NCBI RefSeq assembly: GCF_943169825.2
Contig: NZ_OW968402.1
Span: 1,054,001 to 1,118,000, forward strand
From: Varibaculum prostatecancerukia
Lineage (GTDB): Bacteria > Actinomycetota > Actinomycetes > Actinomycetales > Actinomycetaceae
Direction of reading: 5' to 3'
DNA length: 64,000 bases
Numbering within the stretch: position 1 is the first letter of the stretch; each line of letters begins with the position of its first letter. Of the stretch, positions 8,359-16,803 are shown in pieces. The translations under genes were made by a program, and so were the position numbers. The notes beneath the pieces are model-generated. The model did no database searches, was not told the origin of the DNA, and saw only the letters and a program-made list of their open reading frames with translations.

Positions 8359-9525
8359 TTGAGTAATTCACCCCATTTTCAGCCTGATGAACAAGCTCAG
8401 GAACCGGACGAATCCCAAACTAGGCTTGCCTCCGGTGCTAACTCTGGTCCTGCGAACAGCTCTTTTTCTCCGTTTCCGGGGGCTCCGCAGGGATCAGCGC
8501 CAGCTAGGGGAATGAATCCTCCACTTCCGCCCGCTCCACCAGCAGGAATGAATCCTCAATTTCCGCAGGGAAATTATCAGCAACCGATTCCGCCCGCTGG
8601 GTATCCGCCTTACCCGCCACAAGGGGTAGCCGGAATGCCACAGCCTCTTCCTCCGTCAGCTTCGGCACCCCAGGGAGAAATGGTGAGGTATCCGCAGGCG
8701 GGCTATCCGTCCGCAACCCCGGCCGGGGTCCAGTCACCTTACGCAGCCAACTTTCCCGGTTATCCGCAGCCCCGGAAATCCTCTAACGATTTTGTCCTCG
8801 CGTTAAAAGCTATTTGGCCTACTTTTGTGGGACTGCACAAATCTGAAGGCCAAGTCCGGGTAAAAGCCAACTTCCAGTTGAAACACTGGTGGTGGGTAAT
8901 GATGCTGCTATTTTCCCTGCTCGCGGGACTTAGCTCTTCGGTGTTATTAGCCCGTAGCGCCGATATTTTTTCTTTTGGATTGCTAGGTTCCTCGGGGTAT
9001 GGAACTTATAGCATCCTATATTTTGGGTATTGGTTGCTTTGCTTTGTGGTGTTTACCCTCGTGGCATTCGCGGTAGTAATTCTGCGGGCGGCCTTAGCAT
9101 TTGCAGCAGCCCGCAACAAGCCCACTGCAATTTCATTTACCCAGGTAGCTTCGATAGTGGCAACGGGTCTGGTGATGCCCTCCTTCGCGTTGGCATTAAT
9201 GTTTTTGATTTCCCTGCTACCGATCCCAGTTTTGACTTTCGTATTAATAGCGGTCCTACAGGTGCTGCTATCGGCCTCCTTCCTGATTATGGAGCTGTTG
9301 ATTTTCGGAAGCTTAAAAGAGCTATATCCGCAAGATAAAAGTCCGGAGATGCGGCACGCCGTTTTCTTTACTATCTGGGCGCTATGTGCCTCCCTAGTAA
9401 TTGGGATGTTGGCGGCTCCTACCGGGACTTATGCCGTCAAAGAGAGCGCAAAGGCTGCCGTGGAGGACAGTATCCAAAATCAGGTCGATGACCTACAGGA
9501 GCTAAAGCGGCTTTTCGATAACTAA
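8359..9525 (+). CDS. Proline-rich polytopic membrane protein of unknown function
   Basis: A 388-residue protein. Residues 1-138 are low-complexity and rich in Pro, Gly, Gln and Tyr (repeats like PPAGYPPYPPQG), probably cytoplasmic and disordered. The rest has about five hydrophobic segments (near 178-198, 222-250, 266-290, 292-318, 335-352), then a charged helical tail. I do not recognise the membrane domain; a YIP1-like fold is conceivable. TTG 8359 was chosen because AAAGGA sits 6-7 nt upstream and the resulting MSNSPHFQPDE resembles the first residues of the three surface-protein paralogues that follow on the other strand. ATG 8344 is the alternative. Confidence 0.7.
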   Translation: MSNSPHFQPDEQAQEPDESQTRLASGANSGPANSSFSPFPGAPQGSAPARGMNPPLPPAPPAGMNPQFPQGNYQQPIPPAGYPPYPPQGVAGMPQPLPPSASAPQGEMVRYPQAGYPSATPAGVQSPYAANFPGYPQPRKSSNDFVLALKAIWPTFVGLHKSEGQVRVKANFQLKHWWWVMMLLFSLLAGLSSSVLLARSADIFSFGLLGSSGYGTYSILYFGYWLLCFVVFTLVAFAVVILRAALAFAAARNKPTAISFTQVASIVATGLVMPSFALALMFLISLLPIPVLTFVLIAVLQVLLSASFLIMELLIFGSLKELYPQDKSPEMRHAVFFTIWALCASLVIGMLAAPTGTYAVKESAKAAVEDSIQNQVDDLQELKRLFDN

Positions 9526-9588
9526 ACTCGCTAGTTTTCCAGTAATTATCAGATACCCTCACCTACCCGGATAGCGTAATGCTAGCGC

Positions 9589-11376
9589 CTAGTTGTATTC
9601 GGAATAATTGGTGATTTCAAATCCTTGTATCGACATTTCCGATACTAATTCCGGGCTTCCTGACCCGGTAATGGGATCAGATCCGTAGATATTCACCCTG
9701 CCGGGGCTAACTATTTTCACTACTCCGTCTTGCATAGCTGGTCCGATTACCGACAAATAGGGGTGATCGGGGTCGTCGGGATCGAAAATCGCTAGGGCGA
9801 ACTCGGTTGTTTCATAGTCGTTTAAAACCAGCAGCGCGTCCAAGTAGCCATCAGCATTAACGTCCCCATATCCCACTGCATAAGATTTTGTTGGATCCGG
9901 TTTGAAGCTTGCAGAATCGAAAAGATCGCTAATTTGTTGGTCCGCTAGTTTTATCGCGTCGAGCTCGGTCTCTGGATGCTGGGGCGAGAAACGAAACTTT
10001 TCCACCGAGGACCCGTTTTTCATAGTTGCCCAACATGCACTCGTTCCTTCAGGCATTTTATTGGCAACCGGAGTTCTATCCGATTTTTGCCAGAAGTTTT
10101 CGTTCGGACACTTTTGGTCGCTAAAGAAGGGGAGGTAGGCGTTGGCGAAGTCGATGTTTTTGATGGCGTCTTTGGCTACTTGAGGTTCGCTTGGTTGGGT
10201 ATCGACTTTACTTAGCTGTTTCTCGGGAGCCGCTTGTGCCTGGGAGCTGCCGTCAAGTGCCATTACCTCCAGTTCCGTCTGTTCGTCCTCTTCGTCATCT
10301 TCTGCATTTTCGGGTTCCGGATTCTCGGCATCCTCGTCCACATCTTGGTTAGCATCCAGGGAGGAATCACCAACAACACTGGTGGTATAAACTGCTTTGC
10401 CATTGCAGGTTACGGAGGCAGGTTTTTTCAGGTTTTGCACCCACAATAGTTTGCTGGTTTTGGGGCTGTAAGCCACGATCTGCGTAGCATTAGTCGCTGA
10501 AGGGCTGGCGCCGACTACCAGATGCGCGTTGATAAATATTTCTTCTTTGAACTGGTATTTCTTATTCGTATTGGCTTTTATTATTTCCTTAGTAGCGCAT
10601 ACAATTTTTCCGCCCTTTATCTGGTAGGGGTATTTTAGAGAGTTATCGCATTTTGGCAGCGTAATAGGCCTTCCGCTTTTGGCTCCGGTTTTAGGATCAA
10701 GCATTTGGGCGGTGCCGGTTCCGTCCTTAAAAGGTTGCAGTAAAATCAGCTTGCCTTTTTCGGGTGAGTAAAGCGTATAGGCTAAGCCGGGTTCGCCCTT
10801 GGTCTCTAGTTGAACTTTTGCCGGTTTTTCCCAAGCTGGTTTTACCCCCACCGCTAGAGAATCATCGCGACTAAGCACCTTGTAAAGTACTGTGCCCAAG
10901 GCACACAGCGCGACCACTAATACCACGCATAAAACTATGATCGGCACCCGATAGGATTTATTGTTTTTTATCGGCTTTCCTCCCGGCTGAGGTACGGATG
11001 CCCCAGGAGCTGGCTGTTCCGGGTAATTAGGAGGCACCTGCTGTGCAGCGGGATAGGACGGCGGTAGCTGCCTACCCGGGATATTAGTTGCAATCGGCTG
11101 TCCCGGATAGTTGCCAGCAGGTTGCCCCGGGTAAACCGGAGTGACTGGTGGGTTTGCCGGGGGATAGGCTCCCGGGGATACAGGCGCTCCGGCAGGATAT
11201 TGCGGATAAGTTTGCGCATTACCTGAACCTTGCGGGGAGGGAGAATAGGACGCGCCTTTATTTCCTGACATCCCCTTAGGGGCACCCGCCCGCTGAGGAG
11301 CTAACCCGGAATCAGGAGTTCGAGTAGGCTCAGAAGATCCGTCATTTGCACCTTTATCCGGGGAAAACTTCGACAT
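9589..11376 (-). CDS. Single-pass surface protein with EF-hand-like loop, paralogue 1 of 3
   Basis: A 595-residue protein of unknown function. Residues 1-138 are a cytoplasmic Pro/Gly/Tyr-rich tail with repeats like YPGQP; 144-166 is the only membrane helix; the rest should be outside. The outer part has PQQ-like repeat features (YSPKTSKLLWVQNLK), paired cysteines that could form disulfides (LPKC...IVCATKE, DQKC...SACWATM) and DVNADGYLDALL, a DxNxDGxxD calcium-loop of the EF-hand or FG-GAP type. Unlike its two paralogues it carries a very acidic insert of about 40 residues around 345-385. It is the last and most diverged of three tandem copies. A sensing or anchoring role is a guess. Confidence 0.75.
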   Translation of the reverse strand: MSKFSPDKGANDGSSEPTRTPDSGLAPQRAGAPKGMSGNKGASYSPSPQGSGNAQTYPQYPAGAPVSPGAYPPANPPVTPVYPGQPAGNYPGQPIATNIPGRQLPPSYPAAQQVPPNYPEQPAPGASVPQPGGKPIKNNKSYRVPIIVLCVVLVVALCALGTVLYKVLSRDDSLAVGVKPAWEKPAKVQLETKGEPGLAYTLYSPEKGKLILLQPFKDGTGTAQMLDPKTGAKSGRPITLPKCDNSLKYPYQIKGGKIVCATKEIIKANTNKKYQFKEEIFINAHLVVGASPSATNATQIVAYSPKTSKLLWVQNLKKPASVTCNGKAVYTTSVVGDSSLDANQDVDEDAENPEPENAEDDEEDEQTELEVMALDGSSQAQAAPEKQLSKVDTQPSEPQVAKDAIKNIDFANAYLPFFSDQKCPNENFWQKSDRTPVANKMPEGTSACWATMKNGSSVEKFRFSPQHPETELDAIKLADQQISDLFDSASFKPDPTKSYAVGYGDVNADGYLDALLVLNDYETTEFALAIFDPDDPDHPYLSVIGPAMQDGVVKIVSPGRVNIYGSDPITGSGSPELVSEMSIQGFEITNYSEYN

Positions 11377-11382
11377 AACCCC

Positions 11383-11388
11383 ACTCTA
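11383..11388 (-). promoter_or_regulatory. Putative leaderless -10, paralogue 1
   Basis: On the minus strand TAGAGT lies exactly 6 nt before the ATG, inside a conserved TTGTTAGAGTGGG block shared by all three paralogues. It fits a leaderless promoter, although AGTGGG could also act as a weak ribosome site. Confidence 0.4.
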
Positions 11389-11568
11389 ACAAGCTCCAGC
11401 GTTCCTTAACTTGAAATCTGAACAGTTAACTAAAAGGCGCTAATCTTGCGACAGCAATCCTTGTTTAGCTGAATCGGTACAGCATTGGTGAACTAGCTAA
11501 AACTGCTAAGCAAACCGCGCCAATAATCAATCGCTTAGCCAGCAAATATCTCGAGGAAATCTCCGATA

Positions 11569-13335
11569 CTACCCGGCATTAGGATAGGAAGATATAAAGT
11601 CGGTTACTTCGTGTCCTTTAATCGTTGTTTGTGTTTGGATTTTATCCATTTTGCCCGATGAAGGGTTTGGTTCAAAGACGGTTATCGTTCCCGGAGGTGT
11701 TAGCTCAATTCGAGCGCCTTGTTGTGTACCCCCTATTACTGTCATATAGGGGTGTTCGGGGTCTTCCGGATCAAAAAGTGCCAAGATAAAACTCGCTGCT
11801 TCGCCATCATAGGCTACTACGAGGGCATCTAAGTAACCATCGTTGTTTACATCGGCGTATCCGACTCCATAAGGCTTGTTATCATCGCCAATAAAACTAT
11901 TTTCTGAGTCGAAAAGCTCTCCAATTTCATTGCGGGGCGTCAGCTTAACGTCGCTGCTCAATTCTCCTAAATCGAAGGGGTCACTCTTTTCACTCGATTC
12001 TCCGTTTTGCATAGTTGCCCAACAGTGGCTAGTTTCGTCAGGCATCTTATTGATTATTGGAGTACGGTCAGATTCTTGCCAGATATTCTCCTCGAAGCAG
12101 CCGTAACTGACCATGGGTAGGTAGGCGTTGGCGAAGTCGATGTTTTTGATGGCGTCTTTGGCTACCTGGGGTTTGGTTTCCTTTGGCTTGCTTTTTTGGG
12201 GTTGCCCGAGTTGTTTATCGGGGGATTTTTGTGCCTGGGAGCTGCCGGTATAAACCATGACATCTAGCTTCTGTTTGCCAGTGGTGTTTGAGTTTGCAGA
12301 GGTGCTGGTGGTGTAGATTCCTTTGCCGTTACAGGTAACGGAGGAGGGCTTTTTCAGGTTTTGTACCCAAAGGAGTTTTGAGGTTTTGGGGTTGTAGGCC
12401 ACGATTTGCCGAGCGTTAGTGGCCGAAGGGCTGGCACCTACTATTAACCGTTTATCGGCATAGATTCGTTCCTTGAAATGGTATTTTTTATTCGAGTTGG
12501 CTCTAAAGTTTTCTTTGGTGGCGCAAACAATTTTCTCATTCTTTATCTGGTAGGGGTATTTAAGAGAGCTTACGCATTTAGGAAGGACGATAGGGGATCC
12601 GGTTTTGGCTCCGGTTTTAGGGTCGAGCATTTGGGCGATGCCACTTCCATCTTTTGATGGCTGTATCAAGATTAGTTTGTCTTTGCCAGACCAATAGAGG
12701 GTGTAGGCCAAGGCGGGTTCACCTTCGGGTTCTAATTCGACTGTTGCCGCGTTGTCCCACGCTGGTTTTACCCCTACCGCTAGAGAGTCTTCGCCGGTGA
12801 ATACTTTGAACAAAGTTATTCCCAGGACGCACAGTGCGAGTACTAAGATCACGCAGAGAGTAACTATCAAACCTCGCCGCGACTTACCCTTCCCGCTAGG
12901 AACCGGCTGCCCCGGATAAACAGGAGGCACGGTTTTTCCCGGAATGTTAGGAGGCATCGGTTGCGATACAGGGTAAGCAGGAGGCACCGGCCCAGATCCT
13001 CCTGGCATCGGTTGTCCCGGATAGGCAGGAGGAATCGGCGGAGTTACCGGCGGATAGGCGCCCGGGGCTGCGGGTGTCGCGGTGGGGTATTGCGGGTAGG
13101 TTTGCGTATAAACCGTGTCTTGCGGATTAGGTGAATAAGGCGCGTTTTCCCCTCCAGGCATAACCCCCGGGGCTGCTGGTTCCGCAGAGACAGGGCTGGT
13201 TTCCGGCAAACCCACAGTATTAGCAGCAATAGTGTCCGGGGAGGGCTCAGAATCAGGTGAAAAACGAGAATCGCCAGACCCGTCCGGCTCAGAACTGGAA
13301 CTATTTACTTCTTCGTCAGGGGAAAAATTCGACAT
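11569..13335 (-). CDS. Single-pass surface protein with EF-hand-like loop, paralogue 2 of 3
   Basis: A 588-residue paralogue with the same plan: Pro-rich inner tail (to about 150), one membrane helix (LIVTLCVILVLALCVLGITL), then an outer domain with LPKC...IVCATKE, YNPKTSKLLWVQNLK, two further cysteines and the calcium-type loop DVNNDGYLDALV. Its N-terminal half is almost identical to paralogue 3, while the C-terminal 150 residues differ, which suggests recent duplication followed by divergence of the exposed end, or gene conversion of the front. The start ATG is followed by the family opening MSNFSPDEE. Function unknown. Confidence 0.75.
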   Translation of the reverse strand: MSNFSPDEEVNSSSSEPDGSGDSRFSPDSEPSPDTIAANTVGLPETSPVSAEPAAPGVMPGGENAPYSPNPQDTVYTQTYPQYPTATPAAPGAYPPVTPPIPPAYPGQPMPGGSGPVPPAYPVSQPMPPNIPGKTVPPVYPGQPVPSGKGKSRRGLIVTLCVILVLALCVLGITLFKVFTGEDSLAVGVKPAWDNAATVELEPEGEPALAYTLYWSGKDKLILIQPSKDGSGIAQMLDPKTGAKTGSPIVLPKCVSSLKYPYQIKNEKIVCATKENFRANSNKKYHFKERIYADKRLIVGASPSATNARQIVAYNPKTSKLLWVQNLKKPSSVTCNGKGIYTTSTSANSNTTGKQKLDVMVYTGSSQAQKSPDKQLGQPQKSKPKETKPQVAKDAIKNIDFANAYLPMVSYGCFEENIWQESDRTPIINKMPDETSHCWATMQNGESSEKSDPFDLGELSSDVKLTPRNEIGELFDSENSFIGDDNKPYGVGYADVNNDGYLDALVVAYDGEAASFILALFDPEDPEHPYMTVIGGTQQGARIELTPPGTITVFEPNPSSGKMDKIQTQTTIKGHEVTDFISSYPNAG

Positions 13336-13341
13336 ATTCCC

Positions 13342-13347
13342 ACTCTA
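13342..13347 (-). promoter_or_regulatory. Putative leaderless -10, paralogue 2
   Basis: TAGAGT on the minus strand, exactly 6 nt before the ATG at 13335, in the same conserved block as at the other two copies. The intergenic 13336-13542 also resembles 11377-11568 over most of its length. Confidence 0.4.
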
Positions 13348-13542
13348 ACAAGCCCCGGCCGTCCTCAAGTGAAAATTTGAACAGTTAAACGAACGCACTA
13401 ATCTCCTTGAATCAATCCCTCTTTAGCTCAATCTGTATAACCTCTGGAAACAGGTAAAACTTCTAAACAAGCCGCGCTAATAGTCTCTTAAACCCAGTAA
13501 ATATTCCGAGCAAATTCAGGACAAATTTGGCATTAATTCACA

Positions 13543-15288
13543 CTAGGAATTGTGAGTGACACCAGTAAAATCATGCCCTTCGATCTCGTAGGTGGTATGG
13601 ATGGCATCTGAAGAACCGCCTTTACTGTAGAAGCCAAGTTTTCCAGGAGCCACAATTTTTGCTACATCTGGAGCTTGCATCCCGTGGAAGGTTGAGAGGT
13701 AGGGGTGCTCGGGGTCTTCGGGATCAAACAGAGCCAAGCTAAACGCTTCCGCTTCGGTGATGGTAGTTAAAAACATGGCGTCTAGGTAGCCGTCACCGTT
13801 AACGTCTGCGTATACGGCGTCATAGGTCTTGCTGGTATCCGCTGTAAAAGACGTCGAATCAAAGAAATTAAAAGGCTCGCCCCCGTTTATGAGTCCTACT
13901 ATCGGTTCTTGCACACCATCTGGCCAGGGGGCATGAGTCTCGACAGATTTTCCGTTTTGCATTTTGACCCAGCAGTGGCTAGTTTCGCCTGGCATTTTCC
14001 TAGATATGGGAGTCTCATCGGATTCTTCCCAAAAGTTTTCATCCATGCATTCCTGCAGACTAAATGCGGGTAGGTAGGTGTTGGCGAAGTCGATGTTTTT
14101 GATGGCGTCTTTAGCTACCTGGGGTTTGGTTTCTTTTGGTTTGCTTTCTTGGGGTTGTCCGAGTTGTTTTTCGGGGGATTTTTGTGCCTGGGAGCTGCCG
14201 GTATAAACCATGAGCTTTAGCTTCTGTTTGTTAGCGGTACTGGATTGCTTCGGTGCGAAGGTGGTGTAGATTCCTTTACCATTACAGGTGACGGTGGCAG
14301 GCTGCTTCAGGTTTTGTACCCACAGGAGCTTTGAGGTTTTGGGGTTGTAGGCCACGATCTGCCGAGCGTTAGCGGCCGAGGGGCTGGCACCTACTATTAG
14401 GCGTTTATCGGTATAGATTCGTTCCTTGAAATGGTATTTCTTATTCGAGTTAGCTCTAAAGTTTTCTTTGGTGGCGCAAACAATTTTCTCATTCTTTATC
14501 TGGTAGGGATATTTAAGAGAGCTTACACATTTAGGAAGGACGATAGGGAATCCGGTTTTAGCTCCGGTCTTAGGATCTAGTAGTTGTCCGATACCACTTC
14601 CGTCTTTTGATGGTTGTATCAAGATTAGTTTGTCTTTGCCAGACCAATAGAGGGTGTAGGCCATTCCGGGCTCGCCCTCAGGTTCTAATTCGACTGTTGC
14701 CGCGTTATCCCACGCTGGTTTTACCCCCACCGCTAAAGAGTCCTCACCTGTGAATACTTTGAACAAAGTTATTCCCAGGATGCACAGTGCGAGTACTAAG
14801 ATTACGCAGAGAGTAACTATCAAACCCCGCCGCGATTTACCTTTCCCACCAGCAGATGGCCGCCCTGGAAAAGTAGGAGGTACCGGTTGCGATACAGGAT
14901 AAGCAGGAGGCACCGGCCCAGATCCCCCTGGCATCGGCTGCCCCGGATAGTTAGCAGGCGCCGGCTGTCCCGGATAAACCGGAGGAACCTGCGGAGTTAC
15001 CGGCGGATAGGCGCCCGGGGCTACGGGTGTCGCGGTGGGGTATTGCGGGTAGGTTTGCGCATAAACCGTGTCTTGCGGATTAGGTGAATAAGGCGCGTTT
15101 TCCCCTCCAGGCATAACCCCCGGGGCTGCTGGTTCCGCAGAGACAGGGCTTGTTTCCGGCAAACCCACAGTATTAGCAGCAATAGTGTCCGGGGAGGGCT
15201 CAGAATCAGGTGAAAAACCAGAATCGCCAGACCCGGCCGGCTCAGAACTGGAACTATTTACATCTTCATCAGGGGAAAACTTCGACAT
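13543..15288 (-). CDS. Single-pass surface protein with EF-hand-like loop, paralogue 3 of 3
   Basis: A 581-residue paralogue, the promoter-proximal copy of the array. Inner Pro-rich tail with an extra YPGQPAPANYPGQP unit relative to paralogue 2, one membrane helix (LIVTLCVILVLALCILGITL), then the outer domain with conserved Cys pairs, YNPKTSKLLWVQNLK and the loop DVNGDGYLDAMF. It is nearly identical to paralogue 2 up to the linker PKETKPQVAKDAIKNIDFAN and then diverges. The upstream region shares only the start-proximal TTGTTAGAGTGGG block with the other copies. Function unknown; likely cell-surface exposed. Confidence 0.75.
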   Translation of the reverse strand: MSKFSPDEDVNSSSSEPAGSGDSGFSPDSEPSPDTIAANTVGLPETSPVSAEPAAPGVMPGGENAPYSPNPQDTVYAQTYPQYPTATPVAPGAYPPVTPQVPPVYPGQPAPANYPGQPMPGGSGPVPPAYPVSQPVPPTFPGRPSAGGKGKSRRGLIVTLCVILVLALCILGITLFKVFTGEDSLAVGVKPAWDNAATVELEPEGEPGMAYTLYWSGKDKLILIQPSKDGSGIGQLLDPKTGAKTGFPIVLPKCVSSLKYPYQIKNEKIVCATKENFRANSNKKYHFKERIYTDKRLIVGASPSAANARQIVAYNPKTSKLLWVQNLKQPATVTCNGKGIYTTFAPKQSSTANKQKLKLMVYTGSSQAQKSPEKQLGQPQESKPKETKPQVAKDAIKNIDFANTYLPAFSLQECMDENFWEESDETPISRKMPGETSHCWVKMQNGKSVETHAPWPDGVQEPIVGLINGGEPFNFFDSTSFTADTSKTYDAVYADVNGDGYLDAMFLTTITEAEAFSLALFDPEDPEHPYLSTFHGMQAPDVAKIVAPGKLGFYSKGGSSDAIHTTYEIEGHDFTGVTHNS

Positions 15289-15294
15289 ATTCCC

Positions 15295-15300
15295 ACTCTA
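15295..15300 (-). promoter_or_regulatory. Putative leaderless -10, paralogue 3
   Basis: TAGAGT on the minus strand exactly 6 nt before the ATG at 15288, as at the two other copies. Here the sequence further upstream is unrelated, so conservation of this block points to function. Confidence 0.4.
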
Positions 15301-15499
15301 ACAAGCGCGGTACATAGCAAAACGAAAAACTTAAAAAATCAGACCAGGGTGACTGAAGAACCTATTGATATTTCAAGAATAAATAAATCCGGTTTCAACG
15401 CTGGTAGCGATATTTTCAGCGAAGTGCTGCGACCTGCTATCACCCTGGCTAGCATGGAAGAGGACAATCTGAACGGCGACCAACGAAAGGAAAATACTC

Positions 15500-15955
15500 A
15501 TGACAGTTCATGACAATGGACCGGAGCCCTATAGCTTCGATCTGGAAACCGAAACCAAAGAAAACACCAACTATCGCACCACCGCCTGGACCGGGAAATA
15601 CCTGCAGGTAACCCTGATGTCTATTCCGGTAGGCGAATCCATCGGGTTGGAAGTCCACCCTGATAACGACCAATTCCTGCGCCTGGACGCTGGGAAAGGC
15701 AAGGTGGTAATGGGAGATGCGGAAGATAATCTCACCTTCGAACAAGAGGTCTCTGACGGCTGGGCAGTAATGGTACCCGCCGGGAAATGGCATGACATTA
15801 TCAATGTCGGGGATGAGCCGATGAAGGTTTATGCAATCTATTCTCCCTCCCACCACGCGAAGGGAATTGTACAAGCGACTTTCGCGGAGGCTGAAAAGGA
15901 CGAGGAATCCGGTAAGGATGTACCTCCCGAATGGACCGTACAGCTGGGTAAATAG
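15500..15955 (+). CDS. Cupin-domain protein
   Basis: A 151-residue single-domain cupin. The two cupin motifs are visible: GLEVHPDNDQFLRLDAGKG (with His, Asp and Gln at metal-ligand positions) and PAGKWHDIINVGDEPMKVY. Such small cytoplasmic cupins bind a divalent metal and may be isomerases, dioxygenases or sugar-binding proteins; the substrate cannot be told. AAAGGA lies 8 nt before the ATG. The gene stands alone between the surface-protein array and a hairpin. Confidence 0.85.
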   Translation: MTVHDNGPEPYSFDLETETKENTNYRTTAWTGKYLQVTLMSIPVGESIGLEVHPDNDQFLRLDAGKGKVVMGDAEDNLTFEQEVSDGWAVMVPAGKWHDIINVGDEPMKVYAIYSPSHHAKGIVQATFAEAEKDEESGKDVPPEWTVQLGK

Positions 15956-16033
15956 TTTACCGATGCTGAGGATGCTCTAGTAACAACCGTGGATCTGGCG
16001 GTTATTAGGGCGAACCTTCGGTAGCAGATGAAG

Positions 16034-16069
16034 GTGGCGCGGCTCCCAAATTTTAAGGGGCCGCGCCAC
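16034..16069. terminator. Hairpin between convergent genes
   Basis: A 10-bp GC-rich stem (16034-16043 with 16060-16069, GTGGCGCGGC) that extends by three more pairs after a bulge. There is only a weak T-rich tail. It lies between the cupin gene and the convergent gene at 16101, so it may serve both. Confidence 0.5.
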
Positions 16070-16100
16070 TCTTGCTATCAGATGTTTTTGAAAATGCTGT

Positions 16101-16409
16101 TTAAGGTTCTATTTTTTCGAGCGCGGCATCGAGACGGGTAAGTTTCGCGGTCATTTCCCCACTACGACCTGGTCGGATATCGGCTTTAAGAATCAGAGCT
16201 ACTCGTGGCGCAAAGCGGGAAACCGCTTCACAAGCGTCCTTAACTACCTGCATACACTCATCCCATTCACCTTCGATAGTGGTAAACATAGGATCGGTGC
16301 GGTTAGGCAGTCCCGAATCTCGAATCACCTTGACTGCGGCAGCGACTGCGTCACGAACTCCACCCTCAGCGTCGGAGGTGGAAGGCGTAATAGAAAATGC
16401 AACTAACAT
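16101..16409 (-). CDS. MTH1187/YqgV-type thiamine-binding protein
   Basis: A 102-residue protein of the small ferredoxin-like fold family once called DUF77 (Thiamine_BP). Diagnostic parts are FSITPSTSDAEGGVRDAVAAAV at the N-terminus, MFTTIEGEW in the middle and VALILKADIRPG near the end. Members bind thiamine or its precursors as tetramers in the cytoplasm; the physiological role is not well settled. It has no operon partner here. The start is the first ATG and has no Shine-Dalgarno but a leaderless-type -10. Confidence 0.85.
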   Translation of the reverse strand: MLVAFSITPSTSDAEGGVRDAVAAAVKVIRDSGLPNRTDPMFTTIEGEWDECMQVVKDACEAVSRFAPRVALILKADIRPGRSGEMTAKLTRLDAALEKIEP

Positions 16410-16415
16410 GCTTTT

Positions 16416-16421
16416 ACTTTA
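16416..16421 (-). promoter_or_regulatory. Putative leaderless -10 of the thiamine-binding protein gene
   Basis: TAAAGT on the minus strand, exactly 6 nt before the ATG at 16409. Confidence 0.4.
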
Positions 16422-16632
16422 GCTCGCCGGGTACCCGAAAGGATTAGCAAAAGTACTACAAAAATAACTATTGACTAAAGTTGTGAATCTAAAGGGCTCA
16501 GTTTTGAAAGATCAGAGTCTTTTCCCTCGGCAGTGGGAGCCGCAGTAAACGTGACGAATAATGCTCGCCATTCCTGTTATCTGATTGGTACGCCGGGCGC
16601 TTACCCTGCTAGGCTTAAAGGGTAGTTACTTA

Positions 16633-16660
16633 CTCTTGGCTTTCTCCAAGAAGGCAAGAG
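16633..16660 (+). promoter_or_regulatory. Structured leader hairpin upstream of purL
   Basis: CTCTTGGCTTTC and the facing GAAGGCAAGAG form a stem of about 10-11 pairs with one mismatch and a short loop. It lies about 145 nt upstream of purL, in the 394-bp gap 16410-16803. It is not followed by a T-tract and does not match any riboswitch I know. The rest of the gap contains a lone TTGACT (16471-16476) without a matching -10; I see no small gene in it. Confidence 0.35.
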
Positions 16661-16803
16661 CAGGCAGCTAACAGGCTCCTCGGGCGGCTAGTGAAACCAG
16701 TGGTCAGGGGGATGCGGTTGGGCAGTGGGTGAGAATTCAGACGACTTCCCGAATCTGCGCGCAAAATTTCATACCAGGCAGCTATTTCATATAAGGGAAG
16801 ACT

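Noticed and set aside
12900-13240. Repeated GC-rich units as CRISPR or direct-repeat array
   Set aside because: They encode the YPGQP-type proline repeats of the surface proteins, in frame and of irregular length, without spacers.
16471-16500. TTGACT as the purL -35
   Set aside because: No -10-like hexamer lies 16-18 bp downstream.
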